Positions 16,730 to 26,006 of a stretch of 64,000 bases of DNA are shown one piece after another (position 1 is the first letter of the stretch; each line of letters begins with the position of its first letter). Source of the DNA: Nesterenkonia ebinurensis (lineage in GTDB: Bacteria; Actinomycetota; Actinomycetes; Actinomycetales; Micrococcaceae); NCBI RefSeq assembly GCF_008711175.1, contig NZ_VWNF01000048.1, positions 124,001-188,000 of the forward strand, written 5' to 3'. Position numbers and translations under genes: made by a program. The notes beneath the pieces were generated by a model, which was given only the letters and a program-made list of their open reading frames with translations, was not told where the DNA came from and did no database searches.

Positions 16730-17638
16730 CTAGGTCGGTAACTCGTCGATCTTTTCCTCTAAGAGATTCAGCAGGTGCTTGATGACTGGTTGTCCGGCCA
16801 GGTTCTTTTTGTACCGGACGGCGAGAGTTCTCGTGGGTGCAGGATCGACCACGGGGACTGCAGCTACTCTCTGGTCATCGGCGCGGACACTGTCGAAGCT
16901 CAGGCGGGGAAGCACAGTGATTCCGCTCCCGGTCTCTACGAAGGCCACCGCAGAGGCATAGTCTTGAGTCTCAAGGCGGAACGCTGGGGTAAAACCGCGG
17001 GAAGCGCACGCATCCAGCAGAACCTGTCGGCAGATTCCCTTGGTCACATCGTTGTCGACCCAGGTTTCTTCCCTAAGGTCTTGAAGTGCTACTTCGTCAC
17101 GTTCCGCTGCCCAGTGGTGTGCGGGAACTACTGCAACATATGGCTCGTTCAATAGCTGAATGGAATGGTAGTCCGGCAGCTCGCGGACTCCTGCATAGTC
17201 AACGTATATTTCGACATCAGCTTCGGCGCCGGAGGCCCGTAACGTTTCCCACAGTCGGAGATTGAGGCTGAGCTGAGGGTACTGTTCAGCAAGGTTCGCA
17301 GCGATAGTGGGGATCCAGGTCGGCCCTATGGAGGCGATATGCGCCACGGTGAGTGTCCCTGTCCTGCCACGCTTGAGATCCGCGACGAAGTCCTCGACTT
17401 CTGCAGCGTGCGCAAGGAGCTCCTCGGCTTTCTGCGCGAACAGTTCCCCTGCTGCGGTGAGCGCGACCCGGCGTCCCTTGCGTTCCAGCAGAATGACACC
17501 AGTCTCGCGCTGGAGGGTCTGGAGCTGCTGGCTGATCGCTGATGATGTGTATCGCAGGTTTGCTGCTGCCCCGTTGACAGTCCCTTCAGTGAGAACTGCC
17601 CGGAAGATCCGTAGTCGATGAAGATCAAGCACAATCAC
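16730..17638 (-). CDS. LysR-family transcriptional regulator
   Basis: A LysR regulator of about 302 aa. Helix-turn-helix: LRIFRAVLTEGTVNGAAANL, then YTSSAISQQLQTLQRE. A periplasmic-binding-like effector domain follows. The frame stays open upstream to 17938 but would run through the divergent promoter and into the EamA gene, so I place the start at GTG 17638 or 17632. The gene is divergent from the EamA transporter at 17715, the usual arrangement in which a LysR protein controls its neighbour. An imperfect palindrome between them (17655-17680) fits a LysR site. Confidence 0.87.
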   Translation of the reverse strand: MIVLDLHRLRIFRAVLTEGTVNGAAANLRYTSSAISQQLQTLQRETGVILLERKGRRVALTAAGELFAQKAEELLAHAAEVEDFVADLKRGRTGTLTVAHIASIGPTWIPTIAANLAEQYPQLSLNLRLWETLRASGAEADVEIYVDYAGVRELPDYHSIQLLNEPYVAVVPAHHWAAERDEVALQDLREETWVDNDVTKGICRQVLLDACASRGFTPAFRLETQDYASAVAFVETGSGITVLPRLSFDSVRADDQRVAAVPVVDPAPTRTLAVRYKKNLAGQPVIKHLLNLLEEKIDELPT

Positions 17639-17654
17639 ATTGTACAGATTTACT

Positions 17655-17680
17655 AAGTGAATAGGCACAAATATTCGCTT
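17655..17680. promoter_or_regulatory. Candidate LysR operator
   Basis: AAGTGAATA and TATTCGCTT pair with one mismatch across an 8-base spacer. The site is centred between the divergent lysR and EamA starts. Confidence 0.55.
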
Positions 17681-17714
17681 GTTCTGCATCCATGTGTCTC
17701 GCAGGATGGGTGCT

Positions 17715-18635
17715 ATGACCCAACAAGCGAAGAACCAAGCACCTACCCAGATATTGGCCGTGGGTGCCATCATCGGCACTGTCATCATGTGGGCCTCAGC
17801 CTTCGTCCTGGCCCGTGGAGTGGCTCCAGAGCTCTCACCGATTCCGTTGGCATTATTACGACTGGTGGCGGGGGTGGTCGTTCTCACCGTCTTACTTGCC
17901 GTCTTCCGCCGGGCTTCCCTGCATCTGCCTAACCGCAAAGCACTTATTTTCGCGGCCGTCTATGGAATTCTGTGGTTCGCTCTCTACACGGTGGTGTTCA
18001 ACTGGGCACACCATTTCACTGATGCCGGGACGGTGTCCCTGCTTGTCAATGTGAACCCATTGCTGGTGGCGATAGGAGCGGCGCTGGTTTTTAACGAGCG
18101 CTTTTCTGGACGCCTTCTGGTAGGCATGATCATCTCTCTGATGGGTATAGGACTCATCACAGCAGCCGGCAGCACTGGAGAGTTGGCCGTTGCGGGGATT
18201 CTGCTGGCTTTACTGGCTGCGTTCCTCTTTGCAGGAGGTACTCTGGTGCAGAAGCTCGCACTGCGAGAAACGAACCCGTTGACTGCTACCTGGCTTGGGT
18301 GCACCGCAGGTGCTGTGTCACTGCTTCCCTTCCTCGGGCAGACCATTACCGAGGTCTCAGTCGCTTCACCCAGCACACTTATCGCTGCTCTTTACTTGGG
18401 CATAGGTCCTACCGCGCTGGCCTTCTGGTTCTGGGGCTATGCCATGACACGTTTCCCTGCAGGGCGAGTGGCAGCATGCGCACTCACTGTGCCCGCGATC
18501 GTTGTTGCCATGTCAGCGCTTTTTCTCCGCGAACTACCGCCCACACTTGCCATCATCGGAGGCGCCATTTCTCTGCTGGGTGTGGGATTTGCCCAATGGA
18601 AGCCAAGGCGACGCCCAAGAACAAGTCGAGAGTAG
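17715..18635 (+). CDS. EamA/DMT-family transporter
   Basis: A 306-aa membrane protein with ten hydrophobic segments in two EamA repeats, the drug/metabolite transporter superfamily (RhaT/YdcZ/RarD-like). Characteristic parts are VIMWASAFVLARG in helix 1, VNVNPLLVAIGAALVFNERF at the end of repeat one and the matching ALFLRELPPTLAIIGGAISL in repeat two. I chose the ATG at 17715, eight bases after AGGA; ATG 17706 is in frame. It probably exports a metabolite under control of the divergent LysR protein. The substrate cannot be read from sequence. Confidence 0.87.
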   Translation: MTQQAKNQAPTQILAVGAIIGTVIMWASAFVLARGVAPELSPIPLALLRLVAGVVVLTVLLAVFRRASLHLPNRKALIFAAVYGILWFALYTVVFNWAHHFTDAGTVSLLVNVNPLLVAIGAALVFNERFSGRLLVGMIISLMGIGLITAAGSTGELAVAGILLALLAAFLFAGGTLVQKLALRETNPLTATWLGCTAGAVSLLPFLGQTITEVSVASPSTLIAALYLGIGPTALAFWFWGYAMTRFPAGRVAACALTVPAIVVAMSALFLRELPPTLAIIGGAISLLGVGFAQWKPRRRPRTSRE

Positions 18636-19205
18636 GGGTAGCCACGCGGAGGAAGGGGTCCTACCTTCGGCGTAGCGTCGAGGCAATCACTCCTTCTCGA
18701 TCACTTGCCATATGGTTTGTAGGTGCTAGGTGGCCAGGTCACCACGGCCGCACCAGGAGAAGGGTCAGAGAAGAGCATGGAGAACAAGCCCGCTGCCGCT
18801 AGGGTCAAGGGGAACAAGAGCGACCAGGGAAACTCAAAACCCGCAAAAATGCCCTACGGGACCTAGGGCGTATCTGAGAATTATGTGAGGAGTGGGACGG
18901 GGAACGTGGAGGACATGTCTCGGGAGGTGAAAGTCACTTCGAAGATATCGGTCAAAGACCGTGTGTCGTGGGCGGGTAATCATGCGTGTGTTCAGCAAGT
19001 TCCTGAGTCCTTCAAGGTGCCCAAGTGCGGGCTTGCGGGCATGCTCGCGTAGTTGATTCTGGTCACCGGTCGCCGCACACGTTCAGTTCTTGGCTTGATC
19101 GGCCTGACAAGACAGAGCCCCCACCTAAGCCTCAGAAGACTGCTGACCGCGCCCGGCAGCAGCGGTATCAGGGTTCTCAGTCAACACGCACCTCCTCCCG
19201 TCGAT
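18636..19205. other. Gap with no convincing gene
   Basis: About 570 bases. Two very short forward frames exist: 18777-18866 (29 aa, lysine-rich, opens MENKPAAARVKG) and GTG 18906-19052 (about 48 aa, contains VSWAGNHACVQQVPESF). The second has the feel of a gene remnant, but I cannot name its family. No terminator hairpin or repeat was recognised. Confidence 0.35.
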
Positions 19206-20036
19206 TCACGAGGATCGAGAGGTCAGCCAGACCATAGCGGCAATGATCAAGGCCAGCCCGAGCGTCCAAATCAGCAACCCCTCGGAGACCGGGCCCAAGG
19301 AACCCAGTGAGAATCCTCCCGGACTTCCCTGCTCGTCCAGAGTCTCTAGGTAAGTGATGATGTCGCGGGTATCCGAGGGCGGAATATTGGCCTCATTGAA
19401 CACCGGCATCCGCTGAGGCCCAGTCCGCATCGCCTCATAGATATACCTGCCCTCAACACCCTGCAGACTGGGTGCATAGGCACCTCCAGTCAGCGCACCG
19501 CCTGCTCCGGCGGCGTTGTGGCACATCGCGCAGTTGATCCGGAAAAGCTCACCGCCCCTTGCAGGGTCACCCTGATCAGTGTCCAGCCATTCCTCATCCG
19601 GCACAGCAGGCCCTGCACCCAGGGAGGCGACGTAAGCGGCGAGCTGGGCAATCTGCTCATCATTGAACACCGGGTCAGTGGCCCGTGCCTGAGGCCCACT
19701 CATCTGCATGGGCATACGCCCTGTCCCGACCTGGAAATCAACAGAGGCCGCCCCCACACCCACCAGGGACGGTGGTCCCTCCGGGGTGCCTTCGGCGTTC
19801 ATGCCGTGACAGGTTGCGCAGTTGGCCACAAACAGACGTTCGCCCTCTTCAACCTGCTCAGCCGAATAACCATCAGCGACGTTTGACCCCTGGACTTGGT
19901 TGACCGTTGTCGCGGCGGCATAGAGCCCGCCGGTGAGCAGCAATCCCACCAGCAGAAGTCCCATGAACGCGAAGGGGTGTCGACGCTTCTGAGAGAGGGC
20001 ATCAACGATGGACCGGTGCCTTTCCGACTGAGCCAT
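19206..20036 (-). CDS. qcrC: QcrC-like dihaem cytochrome c, orphan copy
   Basis: A 276-aa membrane-anchored cytochrome c matching the QcrC subunit of the actinobacterial cytochrome bc1-aa3 supercomplex, which passes electrons from menaquinol oxidation to cytochrome oxidase outside the membrane. It has an N-terminal anchor helix (about 24-43), two haem sites CATCH (73-77) and CAMCH (169-173), and a C-terminal helix (about 248-270), the usual QcrC layout and length. I chose MAQSERH at 20036; 20060 is in frame. In chromosomes qcrC lies in ctaE-qcrCAB; here no partner subunit is present. It is therefore probably a second copy carried as cargo or a displaced gene. The reading frame is intact. Confidence 0.87.
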   Translation of the reverse strand: MAQSERHRSIVDALSQKRRHPFAFMGLLLVGLLLTGGLYAAATTVNQVQGSNVADGYSAEQVEEGERLFVANCATCHGMNAEGTPEGPPSLVGVGAASVDFQVGTGRMPMQMSGPQARATDPVFNDEQIAQLAAYVASLGAGPAVPDEEWLDTDQGDPARGGELFRINCAMCHNAAGAGGALTGGAYAPSLQGVEGRYIYEAMRTGPQRMPVFNEANIPPSDTRDIITYLETLDEQGSPGGFSLGSLGPVSEGLLIWTLGLALIIAAMVWLTSRSS

Positions 20037-20060
20037 GCTCATGACGCTATGCACCTGCAC

Positions 20061-20548
20061 AGGAAAGAGGCAGGCCCTGTCAGTACCGGGATCACCAGCC
20101 TCTGTTTCTCAGGAGCTCCTCGACTCATTGATGAACCTGGCCGCACCGCTCGACACTGCCTGATCGAAGACGTTCACACTGAAGAGGGCCCCCTATGAAG
20201 CTTCTATAACCGAGCCGGAACCTGAAGATGTATCCCCACCAAAACCGGGTACATCGACCAGGAGACATGGGTGTGGCTTATGACCCCCACCAGTGGGCCT
20301 ACCAGCATCCATGCCAGTCCCAGGGTCAGAAACCACCGGCCCGGTAGGCGGAAGAGCATCAGGGCAGTCCCCGAAAAGCGGCGCGTAGACCGGCCAGGAC
20401 CACATTCGATGTGGGAGGCCCTGCCAATACCTGGATAACGAGGCTCTTCTTCCCTGACTGCCCTTCCAGATTCACTACAACCACATCTGAAGCTATTTCG
20501 GCTCACAGATGATGTCCCTCATGCCGTTTCCGGAAAGACCCCTAACCG
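20061..20548. other. Gap, with a doubtful small membrane ORF
   Basis: Between qcrC and the penicillin-binding protein gene. A minus-strand frame at 20204-20506 encodes 100 aa with a hydrophobic half (GRWFLTLGLAWMLVGPLVGV, then SWSMYPVLVGIHL). Its N-terminal half is arginine- and cysteine-rich and unconvincing, so it may be the tail of a decayed membrane protein gene. I do not recognise a family. The promoter of the downstream gene should lie near 20500. Confidence 0.3.
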
Positions 20549-22762
20549 ATGAGCACCCCTCCCTCCGCGCCCCGCTATACGGCCACCACCATGGGAAAGA
20601 TCCTCAGCTTCCTCGGCGTCAGCGCACTCTGCGGCGCTCTGACTGCCGGACTGCTGTTGCCGGTGGCGGCCACCGGCGGGGCAACTGCTTCTCTAGGTTC
20701 TGACATCTTGGACGAATTCCCCCCGGAGATGCGCGAGAAGCCCATCAGCGTGCCCTCGACGATCTATGCCCGTGATGGTGAAACCGAAATTGCCACTTTC
20801 TATGCGGAGAACCGCGACCCGGTGGAGCTGGAGCAGGTCGCCCCGGTCATGCAGGACGCGATCATCGCCATAGAAGATGAGCGGTTCTATGAGCACAACG
20901 GCACCGATGTGCGTGCTCTGGCCAGAGCTGCGGCGAACAATCTGACCAACGACACCCGTCAGGGTGCCTCCACCATCACTCACCAGTATGTGAGTCAGAC
21001 TCTGCTCAACGCCGACTACCTGCGGGGCGCTGAGCGGCTGGTGATCTCAGGTGACACCACGACGTTTGCTGACCGGGTCCATGAGGCCAGACTTGCCATC
21101 GAAGTCGAACAAGAGATGACGAAAGAGGAGATCCTGGAAGGCTATCTGAACATCGTGTTCTTCGGAGGCAACAACTACGGGGTCGAGGCCACTGCCCAAT
21201 ACCTCTGGGGTGTGAGCGCCTCAGAGCTGAATCTCTCCCAAGCCGCCACCCTCGCTGGACTGGTGCAGAACCCCAACGGTTACAACCCAGCGACGAACCC
21301 CGAGGCGGCGCAGTGGCGCCGGGACGTAGTGCTCTCAGCGATGCTGCGCAACGAGATGATCACCCAGGACGAGCACGACCAGGCGGTGACCTCCGCATTA
21401 GATTTGAACATCCAGGGAGCAGACCAGGGGTGCATCTCTGCCGATTTCGCCCACTACTTCTGTGACTATGTCCAGCGCATGATCCTCACCGACGAAACCT
21501 TCGGAGACACCCCGGAAGAGCGGGAGGAGCTGCTGTTGCGCGGGGGCCTAGAAATCACCACCACTCTGGACCCCGATGCCCAGCTGGAGGCCGAGACCTC
21601 GGTCCAGGAGACGGTGCCTGCGGCAGATTCTTCCGGAGCGGTGGCCACGATAACTTCGGTCGAACCAGGCACCGGCAATGTGCTGACCATGGCGCAGTCG
21701 ACCGAGTATGACCCCGATGAGGAAAACCCCGAACGCGGCAATACCACCATCAACCTCAACGTCGATTCCAGGCAGGGTGGCTCTGGAGGCTTCCCCGTAG
21801 GCTCCACACTCAAGCCATTCATCGCCGTGGCATGGCTTGAGGACGGCGGGTCAATGGATGATGTGATCGATGCCGGGATGACCGAATACGAGGATGGGGA
21901 TATGTGGCAGGCCAGCTGCGTGGACGGCGGGCAGGTGCCCCTGCGGGTGGCTCAGGACGGCGCGGAGGCCACGTGGCCGATCGTCAACGTCATTGATGAC
22001 CTGGAACAAGAGATGACCATCGACTTCGGCCTCTACTACTCGGTGAACACCGCCACGGTGAACACCGCTTACAACATGGACTTATGCGCCATCAACGATG
22101 TCACCGAGCGACTGGGCATCACTACTGCCACCAATGGTGAACCCATCAACTTCGTCCAGACCCCCTCAGCGGTACTGGGGGCCACTGAGCTTTCCCCGAT
22201 GACCCTGGCTGAGGCCTATGCCACCTTCGCCAACGAAGGAGAACGCTGCGAACCCCGCGCAATCCTAGGCATCACGGACACCTGGGGCGACGATTACCAA
22301 GTGCCGGAGATTGAATGTGAGCAGGTGCTCGACCCCGATATCGTTGCCGAGGTCAATGACACGCTGATCAACATCGCCGAAGAGTCCATCGCCGGAGGCA
22401 CTGCTCCCTTCCCGATGGCAGGGAAGACCGGCACCAGCCAGAGTGGGTCCAATACCTGGTTCGTCGGCTCCACCGAAGGGGTGACCACCACCGCGCAGAT
22501 CGGCCGGTTCACTGATTCGACCAATTCATTATTCGGCTCCACCATCAACGACCAGTACTACGAAGAGTTCTACGGCTCCACTCTGGCCGCGCCGATGTGG
22601 CTGGACTACATGAACACCATCGCCGGGGAATACCCCACAGGAGATTTCCCGGAATCACCGGACTCCCCTTTCGATGACCGACGCGAATATCGGTACGCCT
22701 TCTCCCAAACCACCGGAAACAACGAGGACTCCGACGGCAACGGCAACGAGGATAACAACTGA
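20549..22762 (+). CDS. Class A penicillin-binding protein
   Basis: A 737-aa bifunctional peptidoglycan synthase. After a signal-anchor helix (about 17-45) comes the GT51 glycosyltransferase domain with catalytic glutamate in IEDERFYEHNG (108-118) and the QGASTITHQY motif. The transpeptidase domain has all three active-site motifs: STLK (419-422), SVN (498-500) and KTGTS (626-630). An acidic asparagine-rich tail ends the protein. It should act on the outer face of the membrane in cell-wall synthesis. Starts other than 20549 are possible (ATG 20591). A full class A PBP within mobile cargo is unusual and could alter beta-lactam response; that is speculation. Confidence 0.9.
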   Translation: MSTPPSAPRYTATTMGKILSFLGVSALCGALTAGLLLPVAATGGATASLGSDILDEFPPEMREKPISVPSTIYARDGETEIATFYAENRDPVELEQVAPVMQDAIIAIEDERFYEHNGTDVRALARAAANNLTNDTRQGASTITHQYVSQTLLNADYLRGAERLVISGDTTTFADRVHEARLAIEVEQEMTKEEILEGYLNIVFFGGNNYGVEATAQYLWGVSASELNLSQAATLAGLVQNPNGYNPATNPEAAQWRRDVVLSAMLRNEMITQDEHDQAVTSALDLNIQGADQGCISADFAHYFCDYVQRMILTDETFGDTPEEREELLLRGGLEITTTLDPDAQLEAETSVQETVPAADSSGAVATITSVEPGTGNVLTMAQSTEYDPDEENPERGNTTINLNVDSRQGGSGGFPVGSTLKPFIAVAWLEDGGSMDDVIDAGMTEYEDGDMWQASCVDGGQVPLRVAQDGAEATWPIVNVIDDLEQEMTIDFGLYYSVNTATVNTAYNMDLCAINDVTERLGITTATNGEPINFVQTPSAVLGATELSPMTLAEAYATFANEGERCEPRAILGITDTWGDDYQVPEIECEQVLDPDIVAEVNDTLINIAEESIAGGTAPFPMAGKTGTSQSGSNTWFVGSTEGVTTTAQIGRFTDSTNSLFGSTINDQYYEEFYGSTLAAPMWLDYMNTIAGEYPTGDFPESPDSPFDDRREYRYAFSQTTGNNEDSDGNGNEDNN

Positions 22763-22901
22763 GCGGAACTTCCCCGATGGGCTGTCCTGGGCGGCCAAGA
22801 CAGCAGTCAGGTCTCGGCGGCGGAATCCTGGGCCTCTGTGCCCAAGGTCGACCCCTTGAATCTCTGGCTAGGGCCGGTGCCTATGGTAAAGCTCGACATG
22901 C

Positions 22902-23801
22902 TCAGTCTCTTCCGGGGGTAGACGCTTCTGAGGCAGTCTCAGCAGGCTCACTGGTCGCGACCCAGGAGGCCAAGAGGCTCAACCCATCAGCGCTCGGAGA
23001 CCCTGCGGGGGCAGTGAACACGTTCAACTGCAGGCCTGGTTCCGAGGGCAGCTCCATGGATTCGAAATTCAAATCCAGACGCCCGGCCACCGGATGCCGG
23101 TAGCGTTTGAGCCCGCTGCGATGGAATCGCACATCGTGGGAGGCCCATCTTTGCCGGAATGAATCGCTGCGTGTGGAGAGTTCACCGACCAGCTGGATCA
23201 GGGCTTTGTCATAAGGGTTGCGCCCCGCTTCAAGCCGTAGCTTCGCCGCAGTATCACTGGCTACCTGTTCCCAATCAACAAAGAAATCACCCGCGGCCCG
23301 ATCAAGATACACGAACCGGATGGCGTTGACTGGACGTCGTGGGTCTTCGAACAATGGCGAGTAGAGGGCGCGACCAAGCGTGTTGGCGGCGATGATGTCA
23401 TACCGTCTGTTGCGGACCCATGCCGGGGTATCCGTTATCGCATCCAGTACCTGTTGAATCCCCGGTCGTACCGTGGTCTGCTCCTTGAGCCTCGAATACT
23501 GCCGTGATGGACCGGCGGCTCGTGCCAGGCTGAACAGATGATCCCGCTCAGCCTCGTCTAACTGCAATGCCTCGGCCAGGGCCAGCAGCACGTTTTCGGA
23601 GGCTCCGGAGAGATTGCCTCGCTCCAGCCTCACGTAGTAGTCCACTGAGACCCCGGCCAGCATAGCCACCTCTTCCCGGCGCAGTCCTTGGACCCGGCGG
23701 TTGCTCCCATAAGCGGGCAGACCGGCACGCTCCGGAGTGATGCGTGCACGCCGAGAGCTGAGAAATTCCTGAACCTGAGTGCGGTGATCGATATGACCCA
23801 T
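22902..23801 (-). CDS. XRE-family regulator with MmyB-like ligand domain
   Basis: A 299-aa regulator: N-terminal Cro/C1 helix-turn-helix (GLRREEVAMLAGVSVDYYVR) and a C-terminal MmyB-like PAS-type domain that in relatives binds a fatty acid. The start at 23801 is fixed by a strong AAGGAGGT seven bases upstream. Such regulators usually act on a divergent or neighbouring oxidoreductase gene. Here the nearest candidates are the CMD gene read in the same direction upstream (23987) and the PBP gene convergent with it. A second regulator of the same family, at 49055, controls an SDR gene by position. Confidence 0.88.
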   Translation of the reverse strand: MGHIDHRTQVQEFLSSRRARITPERAGLPAYGSNRRVQGLRREEVAMLAGVSVDYYVRLERGNLSGASENVLLALAEALQLDEAERDHLFSLARAAGPSRQYSRLKEQTTVRPGIQQVLDAITDTPAWVRNRRYDIIAANTLGRALYSPLFEDPRRPVNAIRFVYLDRAAGDFFVDWEQVASDTAAKLRLEAGRNPYDKALIQLVGELSTRSDSFRQRWASHDVRFHRSGLKRYRHPVAGRLDLNFESMELPSEPGLQLNVFTAPAGSPSADGLSLLASWVATSEPAETASEASTPGRD

Positions 23802-23986
23802 CGCGGAGACCTCCTTCCATTCTCCATCGTAGGCAGGTCTGGCCCCTATGGGAGGCTCTGCCATGACCTGGAAGACCGATGCCCCCTACCTCAGTAGTAG
23901 GTGCCGGTCACGATTGCTCCTGCAGCACTGTGGGCTACAGTTGCTCTGGTCACGATCGGTGAAGATGACCGGCGCCGGTCCCACCA

Positions 23987-24394
23987 TCAGGTCAGGGGTA
24001 ACAGTTCCCGTTCGGTGAAGATTTTGCGCGCAACGGCTACCGCGTTGAGCGCCTTGGGAAACCCGCAATAGGGCGCGGCGTGCAGGAAAGCCTCAATGAT
24101 CTGCTGAGGAGTCAGACCAACATTCAAGGACGCGCCGATATGGACTTCCAGTTGTGGTTCACAACCACCCAAGGCGGTGAGCATTCCCAGTGTGACGAGC
24201 TGTCGTTGCTGGGGTTGCAGAGCCGGCCGCGAATAAATCTCGCCGAACCCCCAGGCGACGATCTGATGGCCCAACTCGGGTGCGATGTCGGCCAACGAGT
24301 CAATGACCTTGGCCCCGGCTTCGCCGTCGATGGCATCGAGAACTTGTTTGCCTCGGGTGAACCGCTGGGCGCGTTGGTCCTCAGTATCTGTCAT
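23987..24394 (-). CDS. Carboxymuconolactone decarboxylase family protein, copy 2
   Basis: A 135-aa paralogue of the gene at 8926, sharing long blocks such as GKQVLDAIDGEAG, KVIDSLADIAPELGHQIVAW and YCGFPKALNAVAVAR. The start at 24394 follows a good GGAGG. The AhpD CxxC is missing here as well. It lies downstream of the SDR gene in the same direction (109-base gap), so a tetR-SDR-CMD operon is possible. In copy 1 a MerR gene occupies that place. The same enzyme appears to have been recruited twice under different regulators, implying two inducing signals for one type of substrate. Confidence 0.85.
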   Translation of the reverse strand: MTDTEDQRAQRFTRGKQVLDAIDGEAGAKVIDSLADIAPELGHQIVAWGFGEIYSRPALQPQQRQLVTLGMLTALGGCEPQLEVHIGASLNVGLTPQQIIEAFLHAAPYCGFPKALNAVAVARKIFTERELLPLT

Positions 24395-24503
24395 GGCTTC
24401 CTCCTCGATCCGGTGTATGTCAGTCGTTCTATGTCTGTCTGTCGATTGCGGTTTCCGGTGTCGCCTCGTGGTAGTTCCGTTGATCGGAGTCTGGACGGCG
24501 CTG

Positions 24504-25343
24504 TCAGCTCCTTGGGAGGTCCCTATCCGGCAATGCGGTGAGTTCTTCACTGATCTGCCAAAGCCTCTGCTGGTTCTCGGCGAGGTAAGCCTCTGGTCGA
24601 GCCTGGGCCTCGGTGGTGCGTTCGTAGTAGCGACCGGTGACACCGGTCAGGAATGGGTCTCCGATGAGGCGCAGGACAGCGGCGACGCCGGTGTCGAGGC
24701 TGTCGATGCTGTGGCCGACGGCGTCGAGGACCATCTTGGTGGGCATGTAGGTGCCAGGGTGGACGCTGTTGACGGTGACTTGTTGGGGGTCGAGTCGTTT
24801 CGCCAGTGCTAGGCCGTAGGTGATCAGGGCGAGCTTGGATCGCCGGTAGGCCAGTTGTCCGGTGTAGTGATGTTCCAGGGTGAGGTCATCGAAGTCCAGG
24901 GGTGCTTGCCCGATGGAGGCGATGTGGACGATGCGTGCTGGTGCTCCGGCCTTCAGGAGCGGCACCAGCCGCTGGGTGAGGGCGAAGGGTGCGAGGTAGT
25001 TGACCGCGAAACGCAGTTCGTTGCCGTCACCGGTCAGACGACGGGTGGTGCCATCGGGTTCGCCGAAGCCGACTCCGGCGTTGTTGACCAGCACGGTGAG
25101 CTTGCCTGTGTGGGCAGCGATGTCGTCTGCCAGTTGGTGGACCTGGGCAAGTTCGGACAGATCCGCACGCACGGTGTCAACCTGCGCCGGGTTCGCGCTC
25201 AGCTCTGTCCGCAGCGCTTCCAGGCGCTGGGTGCTGCGGCCGTGGAGGATGAGCCGGGTCTCGGGGTCAGCTGCCAGGGCGGTGGCTACTACTTTGCCCA
25301 GGCCATCGGTGGCCCCGGTGATGGCGATGATGCGTTCACTCAT
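24504..25343 (-). CDS. Short-chain dehydrogenase/reductase
   Basis: A 279-aa SDR oxidoreductase. The dinucleotide-binding motif TGATDGLG (7-14) follows the first strand, NNAG is at about 86-89, the catalytic serine is in HIASIGQ and the YxxxK pair is YRRSK. The HGRS turn after strand two favours NADP(H). Its ATG overlaps the tetR stop by four bases, so regulator and enzyme are translationally coupled, and the CMD gene follows. Probably part of a detoxification response to a carbonyl, quinone or aromatic compound sensed by the TetR protein. Confidence 0.88.
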   Translation of the reverse strand: MSERIIAITGATDGLGKVVATALAADPETRLILHGRSTQRLEALRTELSANPAQVDTVRADLSELAQVHQLADDIAAHTGKLTVLVNNAGVGFGEPDGTTRRLTGDGNELRFAVNYLAPFALTQRLVPLLKAGAPARIVHIASIGQAPLDFDDLTLEHHYTGQLAYRRSKLALITYGLALAKRLDPQQVTVNSVHPGTYMPTKMVLDAVGHSIDSLDTGVAAVLRLIGDPFLTGVTGRYYERTTEAQARPEAYLAENQQRLWQISEELTALPDRDLPRS

Positions 25344-25924
25344 GATGCACCAGGTTGCACGATGGCAGCGGCCGCGGCCCCGGCCCATTCAGCAGCCTGG
25401 CTGCTGGGGTCGGGACCGTGGTCTGCGAGGATGAGCGCGGTCAGTTGGGGGACAGCGTTGGGCCAGGCTGCCAGGCCGATGGCTCCGAGCAGCAGCTGCG
25501 CAGCGTCTGGGTGCGGGAGCTGGAAGCGCATGGCGAAGCCGTCAACCTTCTCGCGGTACTTACCCACTCGATCAGCAGAGGCGCCTGCTGATTCTGGTGC
25601 TTCCAGTGCCTCCCAGAGCAGCAGTCGCAGGAACTCGGGATTCTCGCGGTGGTAGCGACCCACGGTCTCGACGTAGTCGGCGATCATCTGCTCCGGTGGG
25701 CCCACCTCGGGGAAGGGCACTACCTCCAGTAAGTCGTTGAGGGCTTCGGCCAGCACGGCGGAGAACAGCCCGTTCTTGCTGCCATAATAGGCATAGATGC
25801 GTTGCTTGTTCACCCCCGCCTCGGCAGCGATCCGATCGATCCGCCCTCCGGCCAGACCGGAGCGGGCGAACTCGGCCCTCCCGGCGGTCAGTAGGGCTCT
25901 CTTCGTCGCATCAGAATCGGCCAT
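25340..25924 (-). CDS. TetR-family repressor
   Basis: A 194-aa TetR regulator with the N-terminal helix-turn-helix GGRIDRIAAEAGVNKQRIYA and the following YYGSKNGLFSAVL, then an all-helical ligand domain. It overlaps the SDR gene by four bases and is divergent from an MFS fragment at 26007. The gap between them holds a perfect 16-base inverted repeat (25958-25993), almost certainly its operator. The original pairing was probably a repressor with a divergent MFS exporter. Confidence 0.9.
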   Translation of the reverse strand: MADSDATKRALLTAGRAEFARSGLAGGRIDRIAAEAGVNKQRIYAYYGSKNGLFSAVLAEALNDLLEVVPFPEVGPPEQMIADYVETVGRYHRENPEFLRLLLWEALEAPESAGASADRVGKYREKVDGFAMRFQLPHPDAAQLLLGAIGLAAWPNAVPQLTALILADHGPDPSSQAAEWAGAAAAAIVQPGAS

Positions 25925-25957
25925 AACGGTAGTGTAGGTATCAATCCCGAGTTAAAC

Positions 25958-25993
25958 AACCAACTCGTTGGTTGCGTAACCAACGAGTTGGTT
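25958..25993. promoter_or_regulatory. TetR operator, perfect 16-bp inverted repeat
   Basis: AACCAACTCGTTGGTT and its exact reverse complement are separated by GCGT. Each arm is itself nearly palindromic (AACCAAC...GTTGGTT), so two TetR dimers could bind side by side. It lies between the tetR start and the MFS fragment. Confidence 0.85.
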
Positions 25994-26006
25994 TTATCGT
26001 GGTGTC

